DNA of 64,000 nucleotides from Streptomyces sp. NRRL S-244 (GCF_000717915.1 NZ_JOCX01000009.1:62001-126000); one strand, 5' to 3'; shown: positions 46,706 to 57,963, numbered from the stretch's first letter. Notes: generated by a model from the sequence alone, not told the origin. Made by a program: numbers and translations.

Positions 46706-47701
46706 TCACCCCTCCACCGGTGCCGCACCGGACACGGGAACCGAGCGTGCGAATCCGCCGTCCACCATCAGACCGGCCACCGTTTCCAACTCCGGCGGGT
46801 TGCCCGCCAACCGCTCCAGAAAGGCATCGAAATCGGCACCGCACGGCAGCAACAGACGCTCCACGCGCTCCTGCACCGACCAGCCGTCCTGGTCGCGGGC
46901 GTCGTCGTACGGGGAGAACCAGACCGAGCCGATCGCCTCGCCCTTCACCTTCACCGCGAGCAGACCGCCCTGCACGAAGGCCACGCACAGGTAGTCCTTC
47001 GTCAGGTGGTCCCGCAGACACTTGTTGACGTACACGAGGTCGTTGACCGCCGCCTCCTCACGCACCGTGAAGAAGGGCTGGTCCACCAGCAGTCCGAGGT
47101 CCACGTCGAGCCCGGCGCCCACCGGCGCACAGCCGCCCGCCGCCTTCAGGAACGCGCGGTACGCCTCCGGCAGCCGGTAGCCGAGGTCCTCCTCGACGCC
47201 CTGCACCGCCTCCTCGGAGACCGACACCACCGTCTTCGGCAGCCCCAGGTGCACCGGGCGCAGCTCCTGCAACGGCCGCGTCCCGCGCTTGCCGTGGTCG
47301 ACCGGCGCCGTCGCCAGCCCCGCGTGATGCCGCAGCAGCGCCTTCACCTCGACCGGGACCAGCTCCATCCGCCGGGTCCCGGCCACGTGGTGCCAGGTCC
47401 AGCCGTGCGGGGTCGCCACCGGTCCGACGGTGTCCCACAGCGCATGGCCGGCCGCGTGCATCGCCGCGTTCGCGGACACGCAGTCCGTCAGCCGCAACTC
47501 GTCCACGCCGAAGCCCTCCGGCGGCTCGGCGATCTCCACCGCCGCGCGCGCGTACGGGGAGAGGTCGGGATGTCCGTCCCCGTCCATCCGTACCCCGTGG
47601 GGATGCCGAGCGGCCCGGACCGGGTCCGGGAAATGCACGACCTGCCCGGAGTACGCGGCGTTGGGTGGCGCGGCCTGCTGCCCGAGCCGACCTGTCGTCA
47701 T
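46706..47701 (-). CDS. WHH-type HNH nuclease domain fused to a SUKH (SMI1/KNR4) domain
   Basis: 331 residues. The N-terminal half reads like polymorphic-toxin HNH/Endo VII nucleases of the WHH group: VRMDGDGHPDLSPYARAAVEI, an AN pair near 78, then GWTWHHVAGTRRMELVP (Trp103-His104-His105) and HHAG (His125-His126). The C-terminal half (about 160-310) is SUKH-1, with EEAVQGVEEDLGYRLPEAYR and FLKAAGG, a fold usually found in immunity proteins. Toxin and immunity folds thus share one chain. No secretion signal is seen. It is transcribed just ahead of the deaminase-SUKH-4 gene, which begins eight bases after its stop, so they form one operon. ATG start at 47701. Confidence 0.8.
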   Translation of the reverse strand: MTTGRLGQQAAPPNAAYSGQVVHFPDPVRAARHPHGVRMDGDGHPDLSPYARAAVEIAEPPEGFGVDELRLTDCVSANAAMHAAGHALWDTVGPVATPHGWTWHHVAGTRRMELVPVEVKALLRHHAGLATAPVDHGKRGTRPLQELRPVHLGLPKTVVSVSEEAVQGVEEDLGYRLPEAYRAFLKAAGGCAPVGAGLDVDLGLLVDQPFFTVREEAAVNDLVYVNKCLRDHLTKDYLCVAFVQGGLLAVKVKGEAIGSVWFSPYDDARDQDGWSVQERVERLLLPCGADFDAFLERLAGNPPELETVAGLMVDGGFARSVPVSGAAPVEG

Positions 47702-47931
47702 GGCGGTAGCCCCCTGCTGGATCTGGCTGGTTCACCACAGCCTATGTGCTCGGGCAAGAGCGTCACCCGCCCGCGACCCCCGCACCCGCGCGAGGGCCAG
47801 GAACATCCGAATTGATACGAATATTCGACCCCGCTTCCACACGACAGGGGACATTTGACAGGCTGTCCCCTCAGCACGGGGGCGTGCGCGACAGCGGCCA
47901 CCACCGCCGCCACGGGAGGGAAGACGCGACC
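47702..47931. promoter_or_regulatory. Divergent control region with inverted repeats
   Basis: This 230-base region separates the two toxin/immunity-like operons. It holds a dyad AGGGGACA-N10-TGTCCCCT (47846-47871) with TTGACA (47855-47860) inside its spacer, and a palindrome CGAATATTCG (47818-47827) in an AT-richer patch. The dyad around a -35-like box suggests shared repression of one or both operons. Confidence 0.45.
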
Positions 47932-48522
47932 ATGCAGAACACGGCGACACGCACGGACACGGCCGACGGCGCCTCGGGACGGGGCGACCAGGGCGACCCG
48001 GCAGCCGGCCGGCCGGCCGGGGCGACGTCCGCGGCCGGAGACCCCCGCCTGCGCTGGAGCAGCACCGACGGCCGGCCCGCCGCGCCCGTCCTGCGCTTCC
48101 GCCGCGACGGCATCCTCCCCACCGTCGCCGCCGCTCTCTCCGTACGCGGCGAAACCCTCACCGGCACCGCGGGCAAGGCCGACCAGGCACCCGCCCTGCA
48201 CCCGCTCGTCCAGGACTTCCTCGACACCCTCACCAGCGGCCAGCGGGAACGCTTCACCGGCCGATGTCCCGAGGCGATCCTGCTCTCCCGCCACCTCGCC
48301 GGCGTCGAGGGCGCGCGCAGCAAGCGCGCCTCCCGCAAACCCCTCACCGCGAGCGAAGCCCGCCGCTCCCTGAAACACTCCAAGATCACCGCCCGCCGCA
48401 TCCGCGAGGACGGCGACCCGCTCCACGGCAGCTACGCACCCCCCTGCCGCTCCTGCGAAGCCCTCCTCGCCCACTTCGGCGTCCGCGCCGTCGACCTCAC
48501 CCCCGCGTCAGAGAAGGCCTGA
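47932..48522 (+). CDS. YwqJ-like deaminase
   Basis: 196-residue protein of the YwqJ-type deaminase family, a toxin-related group in the cytidine-deaminase superfamily. The first 75 residues are low-complexity. The core carries the C-x-E catalytic motif RCPEAILLSRHL (Cys112, Glu114), then ARRIREDGDPLHGSYAPPCRSC with zinc ligands Cys172 and Cys175. The catalytic residues are intact. The substrate (nucleic acid or free nucleotide) is unknown. No export signal or toxin-delivery domain is visible. The ATG at 47932 has GGAGGGA upstream. The SUKH-3 gene follows after 11 bases in the same direction and is the likely partner. Confidence 0.85.
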   Translation: MQNTATRTDTADGASGRGDQGDPAAGRPAGATSAAGDPRLRWSSTDGRPAAPVLRFRRDGILPTVAAALSVRGETLTGTAGKADQAPALHPLVQDFLDTLTSGQRERFTGRCPEAILLSRHLAGVEGARSKRASRKPLTASEARRSLKHSKITARRIREDGDPLHGSYAPPCRSCEALLAHFGVRAVDLTPASEKA

Positions 48523-48533
48523 CCTCCGCCACC

Positions 48534-49067
48534 ATGACCACCTCCTCCGCCTCCGCCTCCGCCTCCTCCGCCTCCTACGACCGCTCCTCGGCCACCCGCT
48601 TCCCGACCGCCGTGGACACCGCCCTGCGCACCGCCGGCTGGGAGCCCGGCCGCTGGGACATCAAGCAGGCCGAGTTCTGGGCCGACGCCCTGCGCGACCA
48701 CACCACCCCGGCCGGACACCGGCACACCGTCTTCCCGGCCGCGGTCGAAGCCTGGGCCGAATTCGGCGGGCTCACCGTCACCGCCCCCGGGCCCGGCCGC
48801 CAGACCGCGCCCGTCCCGGTCCGCCTGGATCCCCTGACCGGCCTCCACCTGGCCCGCACCTTCGCCGACCTGGGCCGGGCCCTGTCCACCCAGCTCTGCC
48901 CGCTCGGCACCGACTCCGACGGCGGCTCGCACCTCGCCATCGACCGCGAGGGCCGCGTCTACGGCATCGACCACACCGGGGACTGGTACCTGGGCGCGGA
49001 CGTGGACGAAGCCCTCACCCTCCTCCTCACGGGCCTCCAGCCCACCCGCCTCACCACGGCCCCGTAG
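48534..49067 (+). CDS. SUKH-3 family immunity-like protein
   Basis: 177-residue cytoplasmic protein. After a Ser/Ala-rich start it shows the SUKH-3 pattern: LRTAGWEPGRWDIKQAEFW, a central AWAEFGGLTV, then RTFADLGRALSTQLCPLGTD and a C-terminal GSHLAIDREGRVYGIDHTGDWYLG. SUKH domains typically bind and block cognate toxins. The gene lies 11 bases after the YwqJ-like deaminase, so it is the probable neutraliser, or a stable partner if the complex has been domesticated. It ends 72 bases from the convergent sensor kinase gene. Confidence 0.88.
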   Translation: MTTSSASASASSASYDRSSATRFPTAVDTALRTAGWEPGRWDIKQAEFWADALRDHTTPAGHRHTVFPAAVEAWAEFGGLTVTAPGPGRQTAPVPVRLDPLTGLHLARTFADLGRALSTQLCPLGTDSDGGSHLAIDREGRVYGIDHTGDWYLGADVDEALTLLLTGLQPTRLTTAP

Positions 49068-49139
49068 GCCGTGCCGGACCCGGCCGCCACGCGCACCGCG
49101 CCGGGGCCGGGCCCGGTATCCGGGCCGCGCCGGTCGGTC

Positions 49140-50423
49140 CTACCCCCGGCGCGGGGCGCACGGCAGGACCGCCGAGACCTTGAAGCCGCCCTCGTCCGTC
49201 GGGCCGGACACGAAGACGCCGCCCAGGCCGAGCACCCGCTCGCGCATGCCGACCAGCCCGTTCCCGCCGCTCGGCAGGCCGGGCCGGTCCACATCCGCCC
49301 CGCACGGCCCGTTCTCCACCTGCATGGCCACCTCGCCCTCGCGATGAGCCAGCCGCACCACCACCCGCGCACCCGGCGCGTGCTTGTGGCAGTTCGTCAG
49401 CGCCTCCTGCACCACCCGGTACGCCGTCTGCTCCACCTCCGCCGGATACCCCGCCCCCGCGCCCCGGACATCCAGCTCCACGACCATCCCGGCCGCCCGC
49501 GACTGCCCGACCAGCGCCTCCAGCTCACCCAGCGAAGGCCCGGGCCCGTCCTCGAAACTCCCCACCAGCGCGGCCACCGGCACCGCCGCGGCAGCGGCGG
49601 GGACCCGCTTCGGCGACTCCGCCGCCCGCAGCACCCCCAGCATCTCCCGCAGCTCCGTCAACGCCTGGCGCCCCATGTCCCCCACGAGCGCGGCGTTCTT
49701 CGCCGCCCGCTCCGGATCCTTGGCCGCCACCGCCTCCAGCGCCGCCGCGTGCACCACCATCAGCGACACCCGGTGCGCCACGACGTCGTGCATCTCCCGC
49801 GCGATCCGCGTCCGCTCCTCCGTACGGGCCCACTCGGCCCGCTCCTCCGCCCGGTCCGCGAGCAGCGACAGCTCGCGCTCCAGCGAATCCGCCCGCTCCT
49901 CCAAGCTCTCCATCAGCCGCCGCCGCGCCCCTATGTACAGGCCGAGCAGCACCGGCGGCACGGTCAGCGCCACCGCCACGAACACGGACAGCACGATGAC
50001 GAGCGACTGCGAAGCCCCCTGGTCCCCGCTGGTCCGCACGTACATCACCACGAGGGTCGCCACCAGCGACATCGAGGCCAGCGTCGCGGTGATCCGCCGG
50101 GGCACCTCGCAGGCGGCGAGCGTGTACAGCCCGACCACCCCGAGCAGGAACCCCATCGCGGCCGGCGACACGGCGATCCCGACCAGCACCACGGCGATCG
50201 GCCAGCGCCGCCGCAGTACGAGCGTGGACCCCACGAGCAGCCCGAACAGCACTCCGACCGGCACCGGAAGCCCGGCCTCGTGCGCGAAGGGCACCCCCTC
50301 GACGGCGCACTCGACGGCCGAAACCGCGGCCAGCCCCACATCGAGCACGGCCCCCCGCGGCCGCTCCCACCACCACGGCCCGTCGCGCCCGGCCCCGCCC
50401 CGCTCTTCCCCCGTACTGGTCAT
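49140..50423 (-). CDS. Two-component sensor histidine kinase, NarL-partner class
   Basis: 427-residue membrane kinase. Four to six hydrophobic segments fill residues about 25-165 with almost no external sensor domain. A coiled coil (about 168-205) leads to the HisKA_3 dimerisation helix RIAREMHDVVAHRVSLMVVH, with His212 as the phosphate acceptor. The HATPase domain carries QEALTNCHKHAPG and GNGLVGMRERVLGLGG. Such kinases normally pair with LuxR-type response regulators. None is adjacent, so it is an orphan within this window; the regulator at 61647-62411 is one untested candidate. ATG 50423; a longer form would run into the tRNA-Gln gene. Confidence 0.9.
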   Translation of the reverse strand: MTSTGEERGGAGRDGPWWWERPRGAVLDVGLAAVSAVECAVEGVPFAHEAGLPVPVGVLFGLLVGSTLVLRRRWPIAVVLVGIAVSPAAMGFLLGVVGLYTLAACEVPRRITATLASMSLVATLVVMYVRTSGDQGASQSLVIVLSVFVAVALTVPPVLLGLYIGARRRLMESLEERADSLERELSLLADRAEERAEWARTEERTRIAREMHDVVAHRVSLMVVHAAALEAVAAKDPERAAKNAALVGDMGRQALTELREMLGVLRAAESPKRVPAAAAAVPVAALVGSFEDGPGPSLGELEALVGQSRAAGMVVELDVRGAGAGYPAEVEQTAYRVVQEALTNCHKHAPGARVVVRLAHREGEVAMQVENGPCGADVDRPGLPSGGNGLVGMRERVLGLGGVFVSGPTDEGGFKVSAVLPCAPRRG

Positions 50424-50591
50424 GCCGTCCAGCGTACGCAGCGCCCCCGGCCCACCGGCGAACCGAATTCCGGCGGACGGAACGCGAGGCAAGGCACTGA
50501 TCTTTACCGTCGCGTCGAGGGGTGATGGTGCGGCATAGTAGTGCCGTCGACTCGACGGACACGGCGTATTGTCCGGTTTAGTCGTAAATAA

Positions 50592-50663
50592 TCCCCTGTG
50601 GTGTAATTGGCAGCACTGAGGCTTTTGGTGCCTTATGTCCGGGTTCGAGTCCTGGCGGGGGAG
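50592..50663 (+). tRNA. tRNA-Gln, anticodon UUG
   Basis: 72-nucleotide tRNA: acceptor TCCCCTG/CGGGGGA (one T-G pair) with discriminator G, anticodon arm GAGGC-TTTTGGT-GCCTT (anticodon TTG), T-arm with GGTTCGAGTCC. CCA is not encoded. It reads CAA glutamine codons. An AT-rich TAAATA just upstream may be part of its promoter. It lies between the sensor kinase and glmU. Confidence 0.95.
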
Positions 50664-50773
50664 CATCTATCAGTTCGGGTCCCGACCGGTCGGTCGGGAC
50701 CCGGCCTCGTTCTCGGGGCGTAACGCCCCGGTATCCTTCACGGGTCCACCACCCGAAGCCGAAGGGCACACCC

Positions 50774-52219
50774 GTGAGCGCCAACCGCCCGGCAGCCGTC
50801 GTCGTACTCGCAGCGGGTGAAGGCACCCGCATGAAGTCGGCCACTCCCAAGGTTCTGCACGAGATCTGCGGGCGCTCGCTCGTGGGCCACGTCGTCGCCG
50901 CCTCGCGCGAGCTGGACCCCGAGCACCTCGTGGTCGTCGTCGGCCACGCCCGCGAGCAGGTCACCGCGCACCTGACCGGGATCGACGCCGGCGTCCGCAC
51001 CGCCGTCCAGTACGAGCAGAACGGCACCGGACACGCCGTCCGCATGGCCCTCGAAGAGCTCGGCGGCCAGCAGAACGGCACCGTGGTCGTCGTCTGCGGC
51101 GACACCCCCCTGCTGACCGGCGAGACCCTCGGGCAGCTCGTGCGGACGCACGAGGCCGACGGCAACGCCGTCACCGTGCTCACCGCCGAGGTGCCGGACT
51201 CCACCGGCTACGGCCGGATCATCCGCGGCGCGGACGGCGCCGTCACCGCCATCGTCGAGCACAAGGACGCCACCGACTCCCAGCGCGCGATCCGGGAGAT
51301 CAACTCCGGGGTCTTCGCCTTCGACGGCGCCCTCCTCTCGGACGCGCTCGGCAAGGTGCGCACGGACAACAGCCAGGGCGAGGAGTACCTCACCGACGTG
51401 CTCGGCATCCTGCGCGAGGCCGGTCACCGCGTCGGCGCGGCCGTCGGCGGCGACCACCGCCAGATCCTCGGGATCAACAACCGCGTCCAGCTCGCCGAGG
51501 CCCGCGCGCTGCTCAACGCCCGCCTGCTGGAGCAGGCGATGCTCGCGGGCGTGACGGTCGTCGACCCGGCGAGCACCTTCGTGGACGTGACGGTGACCTT
51601 CGGGCAGGACGCGCTGATCCACCCGGGCACGCAGCTGCTCGGCACGACGCACGTCGCCGAGGGCGCCGAGGTCGGTCCGAACACCCGGCTCAAGGACACG
51701 CGGGTGGGCCCGCGGGCGCGCGTGGACAACACGGTGGCGGACACGGCGGTCATCGGCGAGTCGGCGTCCGTCGGCCCGTACGCGTACCTGCGTCCCGGTA
51801 CGGACCTGGGCCCGAAGGCGAAGGCCGGCACGTACGTGGAGATGAAGAACGCGACGATCGGCGAGGGCACGAAGGTGCCGCACCTGTCGTACGTGGGCGA
51901 CGCGACGATCGGCGAGCACACCAACATCGGCGCGGCGAGCGTGTTCGTGAACTACGACGGCGAGCACAAGCACCACACGACGGTCGGCTCACACTGCAAG
52001 ACGGGCTCGGACAACATGTTTGTGGCGCCCGTCACGATCGGGGACGGCGCCTACACGGCGGCCGGTTCGGTGATCACGAAGGATGTGCCGCCGGGTGCGC
52101 TGGCCGTGGCCCGCGGCCAGCAGCGCAATATCGAGGGCTGGGTGGCTCGCAAGCGTCCGGGAAGCGCCGCGGCGACGGCGGCCCAGTCGGCGGTCCAGGA
52201 GGATTCCGACCCCCGCTGA
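50774..52219 (+). CDS. glmU: Bifunctional UDP-GlcNAc pyrophosphorylase / GlcN-1-P acetyltransferase
   Basis: 481-residue cytoplasmic enzyme making UDP-GlcNAc for peptidoglycan and other glycans. The N-terminal uridylyltransferase (about 1-240) has VVLAAGEGTRMKS at the start, VVVCGDTPLLTGET and EINSGVFAF. The C-terminal left-handed beta-helix (about 260-460) has the hexapeptide pattern and the acetyl-CoA region (SYVGDATIGEHTNIGA, FVNYDGEHKHHTTVG). The Ala/Gly tail is typical of actinobacteria. The GTG at 50774 has GAAGGG eight bases upstream. prs follows 145 bases later in the same direction, an arrangement common to many bacteria. Confidence 0.97.
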   Translation: MSANRPAAVVVLAAGEGTRMKSATPKVLHEICGRSLVGHVVAASRELDPEHLVVVVGHAREQVTAHLTGIDAGVRTAVQYEQNGTGHAVRMALEELGGQQNGTVVVVCGDTPLLTGETLGQLVRTHEADGNAVTVLTAEVPDSTGYGRIIRGADGAVTAIVEHKDATDSQRAIREINSGVFAFDGALLSDALGKVRTDNSQGEEYLTDVLGILREAGHRVGAAVGGDHRQILGINNRVQLAEARALLNARLLEQAMLAGVTVVDPASTFVDVTVTFGQDALIHPGTQLLGTTHVAEGAEVGPNTRLKDTRVGPRARVDNTVADTAVIGESASVGPYAYLRPGTDLGPKAKAGTYVEMKNATIGEGTKVPHLSYVGDATIGEHTNIGAASVFVNYDGEHKHHTTVGSHCKTGSDNMFVAPVTIGDGAYTAAGSVITKDVPPGALAVARGQQRNIEGWVARKRPGSAAATAAQSAVQEDSDPR

Positions 52220-52364
52220 GGCCTCGTTGAGGTGAACTGACCGGAAACAGGTAGGCCCGGCAGGGCGTACCGTGATAGGTGCACGCAATTCGGCTGGCTC
52301 ACCGTGTGCGGGACGGACGCACACGGGGGCGAGCAGCTTTCAACACGTCTGAGGAGACTGTGCT

Positions 52365-53342
52365 GTGACCGGGATCAAGACGACCGGCGAGAAGAAGCTG
52401 ATGCTCTTCTCCGGCCGCGCCCACCCCGAGCTGGCCGAGGAGGTTGCGCATCAGCTGGGCGTTGCCCTCGTGCCGACCAAGGCTTTCGACTTCGCGAACG
52501 GTGAGATCTACGTCCGCTTCCAGGAGTCGGCTCGTGGCGCGGACTGCTTCCTGATCCAGAGCCACACGGCTCCGATCAACAAGTGGATCATGGAGCAGCT
52601 GATCATGATCGACGCGCTGAAGCGCGCGTCGGCTCGCTCCATCACCGTGATCATCCCCTCCTACGGGTACGCCCGCCAGGACAAGAAGCACAAGGGCCGC
52701 GAGCCGATCTCGGCGCGCCTGGTCGCCGATCTGCTGAAGACCGCCGGTGCGGACCGCATCCTGACGGTCGACCTGCACACGGACCAGATCCAGGGCTTCT
52801 TCGACGGCCCGGTGGACCACCTGTCGGCGCTGCCGGTCCTCGCGGACTACGTGGGCGCGAAGGTGGACCGCAGCAAGCTGACGATCGTCTCCCCGGACGC
52901 CGGCCGCGTGCGCGTCGCCGACCGCTGGTGCGACCGTCTGGACGCGCCGCTGGCGATCGTCCACAAGCGCCGTGACAAGGACGTCGCCAACCAGGTGACG
53001 GTCCACGAGGTCGTCGGCGAGGTCCGCGGCCGCGTCTGCGTCCTGGTCGACGACATGATCGACACGGGTGGCACGATCTGCGCCGCCGCCGACGCGCTGT
53101 TCGCGCACGGCGCGGAGGACGTCATCGTGACGGCCACGCACGGCATCCTGTCGGGGCCGGCGGCGGACCGCCTGAAGAACTCGAAGGTCAGCGAGTTCAT
53201 CTTCACGAACACCCTGCCGGACCCCTCCGACCTGGAGCTCGACAAGATCACGGTCCTGTCGATCGCCCCGATGGTCGCGCGCGCGGTGCGCGAGGTCTTC
53301 GAAGACGGCTCGGTCACCAGCCTGTTCGAAGAGCAGCAGTAA
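52365..53342 (+). CDS. prs: Ribose-phosphate pyrophosphokinase
   Basis: Makes PRPP from ribose 5-phosphate and ATP for nucleotide, His and Trp synthesis. 325 residues, class I. Visible motifs: LMLFSGRAHPELAEEVA at the N-terminus, the flexible loop YARQDKKHKGREPISA, the metal/ATP site VDLHTDQIQGFF, and the PRPP loop CVLVDDMIDTGGTICAAA. The GTG at 52365 follows GAGGAG. It lies downstream of glmU and is probably co-transcribed with it. A large hairpin lies beyond its stop, before rplY. Confidence 0.97.
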   Translation: MTGIKTTGEKKLMLFSGRAHPELAEEVAHQLGVALVPTKAFDFANGEIYVRFQESARGADCFLIQSHTAPINKWIMEQLIMIDALKRASARSITVIIPSYGYARQDKKHKGREPISARLVADLLKTAGADRILTVDLHTDQIQGFFDGPVDHLSALPVLADYVGAKVDRSKLTIVSPDAGRVRVADRWCDRLDAPLAIVHKRRDKDVANQVTVHEVVGEVRGRVCVLVDDMIDTGGTICAAADALFAHGAEDVIVTATHGILSGPAADRLKNSKVSEFIFTNTLPDPSDLELDKITVLSIAPMVARAVREVFEDGSVTSLFEEQQ

Positions 53343-53366
53343 CCGGCAGTACAGAGATCCTTTTGG

Positions 53367-53427
53367 GTGCGGCCTCCGCGCCGGGTAGACTCGACGAGTT
53401 GCTCGGCGAGGGAGGCCGCACCTTTTC
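53367..53427 (+). terminator. prs terminator overlapping the rplY promoter
   Basis: Twelve-base perfect arms GGTGCGGCCTCC and GGAGGCCGCACC, followed by TTTT, enclose a 33-base loop. A -10-like TAGACT (53387-53392) lies in that loop, so only transcripts arriving from prs can form the hairpin. Confidence 0.7.
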
Positions 53428-53520
53428 GGTGTCGGCGCTCCGTTATCGACGCGCTCTTCGTAGCAGGCCGTTCAGGCCGGGTGACCGTCGTCCAATTCCG
53501 TCACCCCACGAGGAGTGAGC

Positions 53521-54108
53521 ATGTCCGAGGTCAAGCTTTCCGCCCAGCTCCGCAACACCTTCGGCAAGGGCTCTGCCCGCCAGGCCCGTCGCGACGCCAT
53601 GGTTCCCGGTGTCATCTACGGCCACGGCAACGACCCGAAGCACGTCAACGTCGAGGGCCACGGCCTGGCGCTGGCGCTGCGTACCCCGAACGTCCTGATC
53701 TCCCTGGACATCGAGGGCGACGGCACCGAGCTGGTCATCCCGAAGGCCGTGCAGAAGCACCCCCTGAAGCGCTCGATCTCCCACGTCGACTTCCTGATCG
53801 TCAAGAAGGGCGAGAAGGTCACCGTCGAGGTCGCCGTCGTCACCGAGGGCGAGCTGGCCGCCGGCAGCAACATGCTGGAGACCCTGCTCAACACCATCAC
53901 GGTCGAGGCCGAGGCCACCCACATCCCGACCGAGGTCACCGTCTCCATCGCGGGCCTCGAGGCCGGTGCCTCCATCCACGCCAAGGACCTGGTCCTGCCG
54001 GCCGGCACCACGCTGGCCGTCGACGGCGAGACCGCCGTCCTGCAGGTCGTCGCCCCGCAGGCCGAGGAGCCGGCTGCCGAGGCCGCCACCGAGGGCACCG
54101 AGGCCTGA
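53521..54108 (+). CDS. rplY: Ribosomal protein bL25, Ctc/TL5 form
   Basis: 195-residue 5S-rRNA-binding protein: the L25 domain (about 1-90, LSAQLRNTFGKGSARQARR, VPGVIYGHGND) plus the C-terminal TL5/Ctc beta domain (about 95-185). It ends in an acidic Ala/Glu tail. The long form is also known as general stress protein Ctc. I start at ATG 53521, AGGAG six bases upstream; GTG 53515 sits too close to that site. pth follows after 90 bases in the same direction, an association conserved in many bacteria. Confidence 0.95.
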   Translation: MSEVKLSAQLRNTFGKGSARQARRDAMVPGVIYGHGNDPKHVNVEGHGLALALRTPNVLISLDIEGDGTELVIPKAVQKHPLKRSISHVDFLIVKKGEKVTVEVAVVTEGELAAGSNMLETLLNTITVEAEATHIPTEVTVSIAGLEAGASIHAKDLVLPAGTTLAVDGETAVLQVVAPQAEEPAAEAATEGTEA

Positions 54109-54198
54109 GCCTCGCCCTTCCCCCTCAGCACTTGCTGATCGACCGCCGTCCGGCTCCACTGGGAGCGGGACGGCGGTCGTCCTCGTTAAGGAGCATGG

Positions 54199-54789
54199 AT
54201 GTCGGACGACGCGGCGCCGTGGCTGATCGTCGGCCTCGGTAACCCCGGGGCGGAGTACGCGGGCAACCGCCACAACATCGGGTTCATGGTGGTGGACCTG
54301 CTGGCCGAGCGGATGCGCGGGAAGTTCAAGGCGCACAAGGCACGGGCCCAGGTGGTCGAGGGCCGCATGGGCCCGCCGGGTCCGGCGAACCGCCGGGTGG
54401 TGCTGGCGAAGCCCATGTCGTTCATGAACCTGTCGGGCGGCCCGGTGACGGCACTGCGCGACTTCTACAAGGTGCCGGTGGACCGGATCGTGGCGGTCCA
54501 CGACGAACTGGACATCGACTACCCGACGCTGCGGCTGAAGCTGGGCGGCGGGGACAACGGGCACAACGGCCTGAAGTCGATGACGAAGTCGATGGGGCCG
54601 GAGTACCACCGGGTCCGCTGCGGCATCGGGCGCCCGCCCGGCCGCATGCAGGTCGCGGACTTCGTGCTGAAGGACTTCTCGTCCACGGAGCGCAAGGAGC
54701 TGGACTGGTTCGTGGACCGGGCCGCGGACTCCGTCGAGTGCCTGATCGCGGAGGGCCTGGAGCGCGCCCAGTCCTCCTACAACTCCTGA
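54199..54789 (+). CDS. pth: Peptidyl-tRNA hydrolase
   Basis: 196-residue enzyme that recycles peptidyl-tRNA released from stalled ribosomes. Family motifs are intact: [21 protein letters not shown] (catalytic His in the second half), [25 protein letters not shown] with the catalytic Asp, and [16 protein letters not shown] start with AAGGAG upstream. It follows rplY and ends at an exceptionally long perfect hairpin. Confidence 0.96.
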   Translation: MSDDAAPWLIVGLGNPGAEYAGNRHNIGFMVVDLLAERMRGKFKAHKARAQVVEGRMGPPGPANRRVVLAKPMSFMNLSGGPVTALRDFYKVPVDRIVAVHDELDIDYPTLRLKLGGGDNGHNGLKSMTKSMGPEYHRVRCGIGRPPGRMQVADFVLKDFSSTERKELDWFVDRAADSVECLIAEGLERAQSSYNS

Positions 54790-54797
54790 CGGACACG

Positions 54798-54843
54798 ACA
54801 CGGGGAAGCCCCCGCACCGGCCGGTGCGGGGGCTTCCCCGTGT
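54798..54843. terminator. Bidirectional terminator between pth and ppc
   Basis: A perfect 21-base-pair stem (arm starts ACACGGGGAAGCCCCC) with a 4-base GGCC loop lies eight bases after the pth stop codon, between convergent genes. Confidence 0.95.
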
Positions 54844-54871
54844 TCCCGGCCGGTACGGGCCCCGAGAGCGG

Positions 54872-57640
<2,769 letters not shown>

Positions 57641-57908
57641 AGGTGCGGCTCCTTGCAGTGTTCGAGCGCTACTGGGAGGTGGGCTCCGGGGTGCGCGGGG
57701 TGTGCCCGGACTCCTTCCCCGGCTGTCGCTGGGAGGGGCCCAGGGGGTGTCCCCACCTGGTGCGCAGCTCGGCTGCCCGTGCGGACCGCGCTGTCCGACG
57801 ACACCAGGATAGGTGTCCGGGCCTCGTACCTCGCCAAACGTCTCACCAGGCGGCGCGCGGGCTGCTCCAAGCGCCCTCGAGAGCGCCTCGGGCCCGGCCG
57901 TGCTCCCC

Positions 57909-57963
57909 TTGCCGTGGGCTCCGCCTTTGCCATACTTACGTTGCCGTAGGTTACGGATCCGTA
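57909..57963 (+). promoter_or_regulatory. Desaturase operon promoter with two TACG-N4-CGTA dyads
   Basis: TTGCCG (57909-57914) and TACTTA (57933-57938) are 18 bases apart and form a likely promoter. Two dyads of the same form, TACG-TTGC-CGTA (57937-57948) and TACG-GATC-CGTA (57952-57963), lie 15 bases centre to centre and overlap the -10 box and start site. This is a classic repressor position; the TetR protein of the same operon is the obvious candidate. The rest of the gap to ppc (57641-57908) shows nothing I can assign. Confidence 0.6.
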
